Shown here: positions 6,610-12,178 of the stretch, in pieces
Numbering within the stretch: the stretch's first letter is position 1
Layout: each line of letters opens with the position of its first letter
Source: a bacterium UBP10_UBA1149
GTDB lineage: Bacteria > Desulfobacterota > Binatia > UBA1149
Assembly: GCA_002311335.1 (NCBI GenBank)
Contig: DBZX01000029.1
Coordinates: 5,368 to 17,545 of the forward strand
Direction of reading: 5' to 3'
DNA length: 12,178 bases
Made by a program: the position numbers and the translations under genes
Notes under the pieces: model-generated
Databases searched by the model: none
What the model saw: the letters and a program-made list of their open reading frames with translations, nothing else
Told to the model about the DNA's origin: nothing

Positions 6610-7710
6610 TCAGAGGTCTACGAGGCGACATTCCGGTAGCGGGGGGTCGGTGACCTTTACCCAACGCAGCAGCATCATGCCCTCGCTCCGGCCGCCGGCA
6701 TCGAGCCAGTTGGGGCGCCCGGGGTCAGTGTCGGCCAGCACCATCGTCCATCCCCCGTCGGGGTCGCGGCTGGCCTGCCTGTCGTTCATGGAGACCGTTC
6801 GGTAACGGTAGTCGTAGCTTTCGAGCCAGGGGCTGAGCAGGGTAAGACCCCAGTAGGTGAACGGGTTTTTCACCGGCGGGATGCGTATTTCGAGCGCTTT
6901 GCCCGGCTCGAGCCTGAACCGGCCCCCGACGTAGTGCATTTCGGCGTTCGAGTGACCGCTTATTTCGCCCTGGTCTTTCTCGGCGTGCGACTCTCCCGAC
7001 GCGCCCGCCATCTGGTTGACCAGTAGGCCGGTTTTTTCGTAGGTCTGCAGGCACATGTTGACTATGGTCAACATGAAATTTCCTGCCCGGTCGAGCGAGC
7101 GTGCAAACGAGTCGGTGTCCAGCCTGGGTGGATCGACCGGGTCGAGCAGGTCCACGGCCATCGACGCAGGCTGTTGGGTGCCACGATCGTGAAAAGTCTC
7201 GCGTATGGCCAGGTGGGCCGTGTCGGGGGGTAGTTCCACGTGGTTGCCGGCAGTCGCCGGCCCGCCCAGGGTGACTTCGAAGTCGCCGTCGGCCGGCAGG
7301 TCAAAAGAGTCGAGATCGTACTGGGCGGTGGTGCCGCCCAGTCGGTCGTTACCACCGAATATGTCGCTGCCGAAGGTGAGCCCCAGGTAGCTGGCACCAC
7401 CGCGCCGACCGTGCAGCCGGTAGGTGCGTTCGGGGTCGAGTACACAGAAATGGTAGGTGACGTCGGGGTTGTCAGCCATCAGCTTGTTATGTTCGTCCTG
7501 GCAGCGGAACAGGACCGGGCGCAGCGGGTCGCCCCGTTCGACCACCCAGTCCAGCACCAGCCGGCTGATGCGCGTGATCCAGCGGTGCCCTTCCACGAGG
7601 TCTTCCTCACGGTCGGTCGCTGCGGCCCTGCGCATGATGTCAAAGGCCTGGCGCTGGGTTTTCATCCAGCGGCTGAAGGCCTGTTCGAGATGGTCAGCGT
7701 TATCTCTCAC
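6610..7710 (-). CDS. DUF1214 domain-containing protein
   Basis: This 366-residue protein has a DUF1214 domain in its C-terminal half: the run from RIPPVKNPFTYWGLTLL through SYDYRYRTVSMNDRQA to DGGWTMVLADTDPGRPNWLD and the closing GMMLLRWV is characteristic of that family. The biochemical function of the family is not established; members often sit near acyl-CoA, sterol or xenobiotic metabolism genes. No signal peptide or membrane helix is seen, so it is probably cytoplasmic. The N-terminal about 90 residues are helical (DHLEQAFSRWMKTQRQAF). The start is GTG at 7710: an in-frame stop lies three codons upstream, and the next internal start would remove 15 residues. No Shine-Dalgarno site precedes it; a TAGATT box about 10 bases upstream would allow a leaderless transcript. 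It converges on the thiolase with only 16 bases between stops. Confidence 0.85.
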   Translation of the reverse strand: MRDNADHLEQAFSRWMKTQRQAFDIMRRAAATDREEDLVEGHRWITRISRLVLDWVVERGDPLRPVLFRCQDEHNKLMADNPDVTYHFCVLDPERTYRLHGRRGGASYLGLTFGSDIFGGNDRLGGTTAQYDLDSFDLPADGDFEVTLGGPATAGNHVELPPDTAHLAIRETFHDRGTQQPASMAVDLLDPVDPPRLDTDSFARSLDRAGNFMLTIVNMCLQTYEKTGLLVNQMAGASGESHAEKDQGEISGHSNAEMHYVGGRFRLEPGKALEIRIPPVKNPFTYWGLTLLSPWLESYDYRYRTVSMNDRQASRDPDGGWTMVLADTDPGRPNWLDAGGRSEGMMLLRWVKVTDPPLPECRLVDL

Positions 7711-7773
7711 TGTGTCTTAATCTAGGTTGTTTGCTGACTTGGGGCCAGTGGTTTACCTGCGCAATCATTTTGA

Positions 7774-7968
7774 CTGGAGTTGTCTCTGGCCTGGGAACGC
7801 GCGGCCATGGGCAAGTACGAAAAGTACGACCGGCTGGTCATGCCCAGGCTCGGGCTCAACGACATCGACGTCCGTGACCTGAGGGAGTTAATGCAGCGCG
7901 AAGGACGCTCCCTGCCGTCTGCCCCCGAAGCGATACCTGGCGTCGAACCGGCCAACTCGCTGCAGTGA
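7774..7968 (+). pseudogene. Short ORF resembling the C-terminal end of a cytochrome c domain
   Basis: A 53-codon ORF starts at ATG 7807 (TTG 7780 is an alternative; the frame is closed by TGA at 7771). Codon third positions are strongly G/C, so it looks coding. Its core, YEKYDRLVMPRLGLND followed by IDVRDLRELM, resembles the end of class I cytochrome c domains, where MPxLxL carries the axial methionine and a last helix follows. The intact SCO-cytochrome fusion in this window ends in the similar RRYQEIAMPNLRLED and EIDALIEHM. No CxxCH heme motif lies upstream in frame, so it cannot be a functional cytochrome; it is most simply a 5'-truncated remnant. It could instead be a genuine small protein of unknown function. 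No convincing ribosome-binding site precedes either start. Confidence 0.45.
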
Positions 7969-8014
7969 CCAGAAGGGGGGGGCGTTGCCACCCCTCTGCC
8001 CCGTTTGACCCCCA

Positions 8015-8034
8015 CATGCGCTACACAGCGCTTG
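8015..8034 (+). terminator. Possible intrinsic terminator after the cytochrome-like remnant
   Basis: GCGCT-ACAC-AGCGC (8018-8031) forms a perfect 5-bp stem, extended by two further pairs across one mismatch, and is followed by a T-rich stretch (TTGCTTTGTTCTTC). A second G-rich hairpin with a GTT loop lies just upstream (7976-7994). The strength is modest and there is no long uninterrupted T-run. Confidence 0.35.
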
Positions 8035-8085
8035 CTTTGTTCTTCAGATTTCTTTGCGCGATTAGACCCAGGGACCACTCTATAA

Positions 8086-8115
8086 CCGTATTTTTAATAG
8101 TTATAAAATACGGTC
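8086..8115. promoter_or_regulatory. 10-bp perfect inverted repeat, operator-like
   Basis: ACCGTATTTT (8086-8095) and AAAATACGGT (8106-8115) are exact inverted copies with a 10-base AT spacer, giving a 20-base centre-to-centre spacing typical of dimeric regulator sites. It is not followed by a T-run, so a terminator role on the + strand is unlikely. The regulator is unknown. Confidence 0.5.
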
Positions 8116-8148
8116 ACCCCTCTGATGGGGGGGCAGATTATAAATTTT

Positions 8149-8173
8149 AAAAAAAATACCCATTCGGGTGGGT
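8149..8173 (-). terminator. Possible minus-strand terminator or CsoR-like dyad
   Basis: Read on the minus strand, ACCC-GAAT-GGGT is followed by TATTTTTTTT, the form of a short intrinsic terminator. Read as DNA, TACCCATTCGGGTGGGT (8157-8173) is a C/G dyad flanked by A/T, loosely like copper-repressor (CsoR) operators. The stem is only 4 bp, so both readings are weak. Confidence 0.25.
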
Positions 8174-8209
8174 GACAAGGCGTGCGCTTTTCTAGATTAA
8201 AGAGGATGT

Positions 8210-8257
8210 ATGGGATTGCGCGCAGTTGGAGCGCACGGGGTGTCACTCTTTACGTGA
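8210..8257 (+). CDS. Possible 15-codon leader ORF upstream of the oxidase
   Basis: ATG at 8210 opens the frame MGLRAVGAHGVSLFT and closes at TGA 8255-8257. An AGAGG site (8201-8205) sits four bases before it. The ORF is in the same frame as the multicopper oxidase and ends 21 bases before that gene's proposed ATC start, so ribosomes finishing it would release beside the oxidase ribosome-binding site. It could be a translationally coupled leader peptide or chance. No run of a single amino acid or stall motif is evident. Confidence 0.3.
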   Translation: MGLRAVGAHGVSLFT

Positions 8258-8263
8258 ACTCCA

Positions 8264-8278
8264 GGGGAGGGGAATTTC
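8264..8278 (+). promoter_or_regulatory. Strong ribosome-binding site before the ATC start of the oxidase
   Basis: GGAGG (8266-8270), inside a longer purine run, lies eight bases before ATC at 8279. No ATG, GTG or TTG is in frame between the upstream stop (8255) and the GTG at 8381, which lies after the signal peptide. The site therefore decides the start. Confidence 0.65.
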
Positions 8279-11050
<2,772 letters not shown>

Positions 11051-11096
11051 GGATCAATTGGCTCGATGCTCAATTTATGGGGGGTGAGAAATCACC

Positions 11097-12086
11097 ATGA
11101 GTTCCACACGAAAGAGCAAGATCATCCGGCTTCTGGCCGGTTGCACAATTGCCCTCGCCCTGGGAAGCCGCTCGCCGGCCTCCCAGGGCATGGGAGCGGG
11201 ATATTTTCCGAACATTCCTCTGATTACGCACGAAGGTGAAGAAGTCCTCTTCTACGACGACCTGGTCGCAGGCAGGACGGTCGCTATCAACTTCATCTTC
11301 ACGAGCTGCCCGGATTCATGTCCGGCCGAAACGGCGAAGCTGGTTCGTGTCCAGGAAGAGCTCGGCGATCGAGTGGGCAAGGATATATTCATGTACTCCA
11401 TCAGTATCGATCCGGAGTACGACACGCCCGAAGTTTTGAAGGCCTACCGGAAAAAGTTCTCTATCAAGCCGGGCTGGACCTTCTTGACCGGAGAGGAAGA
11501 CGACATCATTTTTCTTCGCAAGAAACTCGGCCTCTACATGGAGGAGATCCAGAACGAAGACAATGATCACAACCTGACCTTCATCGTAGGCAACGATAGG
11601 ACGGGGAAATGGATCAAGCGCTCGCCTTTCGACAACCCCAAGGTTCTGGCCAACTTGATTGGCTTTGACCTCTTCGGCGGCCAGATTTTTCGAAAAAACG
11701 CGAAGAGCTACGCCAACGCGCCAGCCGCGCCGGATTTCACAAAGGGGGATTATCTCTTTCGGACCCGCTGTGAGTCCTGCCACACGATTGGCGGCGGGGA
11801 AACTCGGCTTGGCCCGGATCTGATCGGTGTCGTCGAACGACGCGACCCGAAATGGCTCTTCCGCTGGCTCAAGGAGCCCGACAAGATGCTCGAGGAAGGC
11901 GATCCGACGGCGATCGAACTCTTCCGGCGCTACCAGGAAATCGCGATGCCAAATCTCCGCCTGGAAGATCAAGAGATCGATGCGCTGATCGAGCATATGC
12001 GGAACGAGAGCCTTCGGATCCGGGGACGCCTGGCAAGCAACGCGAAACGCGACCGGGAGTCCATCGGTAGCCAGAGGGGTAGATAG
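11097..12086 (+). CDS. SCO (SenC)-cytochrome c fusion protein
   Basis: This 329-residue secreted fusion begins with a signal peptide (about 1-29; KSKIIR then a hydrophobic stretch). The SCO/thioredoxin-like domain spans about 38-190 and has the copper-binding CPDSCP motif (Cys71, Cys75) and the distal copper-ligand histidine candidate His158 in DHNLTFIVG. SCO proteins deliver copper to, or reduce, cuproenzyme centres. A class I cytochrome c domain follows (about 212-302) with CESCH (225-229) for covalent heme and Met284 in MPNL as axial ligand. The fusion could metallate the upstream oxidase and pass electrons from it. The ATG at 11097 follows a GGGGTGAG-type site; the 46-base gap implies one operon with the oxidase. 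Third-position G/C is lower than in neighbours in a hand sample (15 of 52 codons, 48-99, end in A/T), hinting at separate ancestry. The last about 25 residues are basic and disordered. Confidence 0.93.
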   Translation: MSSTRKSKIIRLLAGCTIALALGSRSPASQGMGAGYFPNIPLITHEGEEVLFYDDLVAGRTVAINFIFTSCPDSCPAETAKLVRVQEELGDRVGKDIFMYSISIDPEYDTPEVLKAYRKKFSIKPGWTFLTGEEDDIIFLRKKLGLYMEEIQNEDNDHNLTFIVGNDRTGKWIKRSPFDNPKVLANLIGFDLFGGQIFRKNAKSYANAPAAPDFTKGDYLFRTRCESCHTIGGGETRLGPDLIGVVERRDPKWLFRWLKEPDKMLEEGDPTAIELFRRYQEIAMPNLRLEDQEIDALIEHMRNESLRIRGRLASNAKRDRESIGSQRGR

Positions 12087-12095
12087 CCGAACAAA

Positions 12096-12113
12096 TTCGC
12101 GCTGTAGCGTGAA
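12096..12113 (+). terminator. Hairpin just after the SCO-cytochrome gene
   Basis: TTCGCGCT/AGCGTGAA forms a near-perfect stem with one G-U pair, ten bases after the stop. No T-run follows, so it may be a transcript-end or stabilising hairpin. A second dyad, CCCCG/CGGGG, lies at about 12123-12141. The window then ends in a run of ten G residues (12161-12170) with no gene visible. Confidence 0.35.
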
Positions 12114-12178
12114 GGCGAGTGACCCCGGAATGCACTCGGGGCCTGCGCCTCACAACGCGCGGGGGGGGGGCACCCGGG

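Larger units (their letters stand above)
7969..8209. other. AT-rich intergenic island with several dyads, upstream of the oxidase
   Basis: No credible gene lies here. In an otherwise GC-rich window the stretch 8080-8160 is markedly AT-rich. It contains a perfect 10-bp inverted repeat (8086-8095/8106-8115), C4/G4 dyads (8118-8121 with 8128-8131; ACCC/GGGT at 8158-8161 with 8166-8169) and a run of eight A residues ending at 8156. CACCCCTCTG occurs at 7989-7998 and again at 8116-8125. A weak promoter candidate is GTGACA (8172-8177) with TAGATT (8193-8198), spacer 15. Together this looks like the control region of the oxidase operon. Confidence 0.55.

Noticed and set aside
7722..8078. 118-residue minus-strand open frame in the DUF1214-oxidase interval
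   Set aside because: Low-complexity Ser/Arg content and overlap with the better cytochrome-like + strand frame; no start signal.
7965..8150. 61-residue + strand frame overlapping the end of the cytochrome-like ORF
   Set aside because: It runs through hairpins and the AT-rich island, with mixed codon use and no domain; better explained as non-coding.
8255..8257. TGA read as selenocysteine joining the leader ORF to the oxidase
   Set aside because: No SECIS-like hairpin is evident, and a selenocysteine before a signal peptide makes no functional sense; release and reinitiation is simpler.
11136..11147. LAGC lipobox in the SCO-cytochrome signal peptide
   Set aside because: The Cys (residue 16) lies in the middle of the hydrophobic region with more hydrophobic residues after it, so a type I signal or an anchor is more likely than a lipoprotein.
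12161..12170. Run of ten G residues as a biological repeat
   Set aside because: It lies eight bases from the window end and could equally be an assembly or sequencing artefact.

Overview
The window is GC-rich (coding regions mostly G/C at third codon positions) and reads as a contig fragment from a Gram-negative-type bacterium with large lipid/acyl-CoA metabolism. Secreted cupredoxin-type proteins, a SCO-cytochrome c fusion and Ltp-type thiolases together would fit deltaproteobacterial, Binatia or Myxococcota-like lineages, or a marine gammaproteobacterium. This placement is a guess from gene content, with no marker gene to support it. No rRNA, tRNA, CRISPR array, transposase or integrase is visible.

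Left part (1-3551, + strand): the 3' two-thirds of a FadD3-like acyl-CoA synthetase, then a tightly packed set made of a small DUF3311-like two-helix protein, a sodium:solute symporter (GTGA overlap) and an unrecognised four-helix membrane protein overlapping the symporter's end. A plausible reading is uptake of a carboxylic acid followed by CoA activation. Converging on these is a minus-strand stearoyl-CoA-type delta-9 desaturase (3626-4789) with an extra C-terminal helical, basic region of about 100 residues.

Middle (4790-7710): a divergent promoter region with a good sigma70-like promoter and a 12-bp direct repeat in the leader drives a DUF35 OB-fold protein and an Ltp-family thiolase, which are translationally coupled. 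The DUF35 protein has lost all four zinc-ribbon cysteines, and the thiolase lacks the usual GHP histidine and the second cysteine. A DUF1214 protein faces them on the minus strand.

Right part (7711-12178): a short coding-like remnant resembling the C-terminal end of a cytochrome c domain, then an AT-rich intergenic island with several dyads, then a secreted multicopper oxidase of about 923 residues and a SCO-cytochrome c fusion protein in the same operon. The oxidase has all four copper motifs, a long N-terminal region, and a Ser-rich/acidic/Lys-Arg-Gly tail. Its reading frame has no ATG/GTG/TTG that would include the obvious signal peptide. A strong Shine-Dalgarno sequence sits 8 nt before an ATC codon placed exactly at the signal-peptide start, and a 15-codon leader ORF precedes it in the same frame. 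This oxidase plus SCO-cytochrome locus, possibly for Mn(II)/metal oxidation or copper handling, is the most interesting part of the window.
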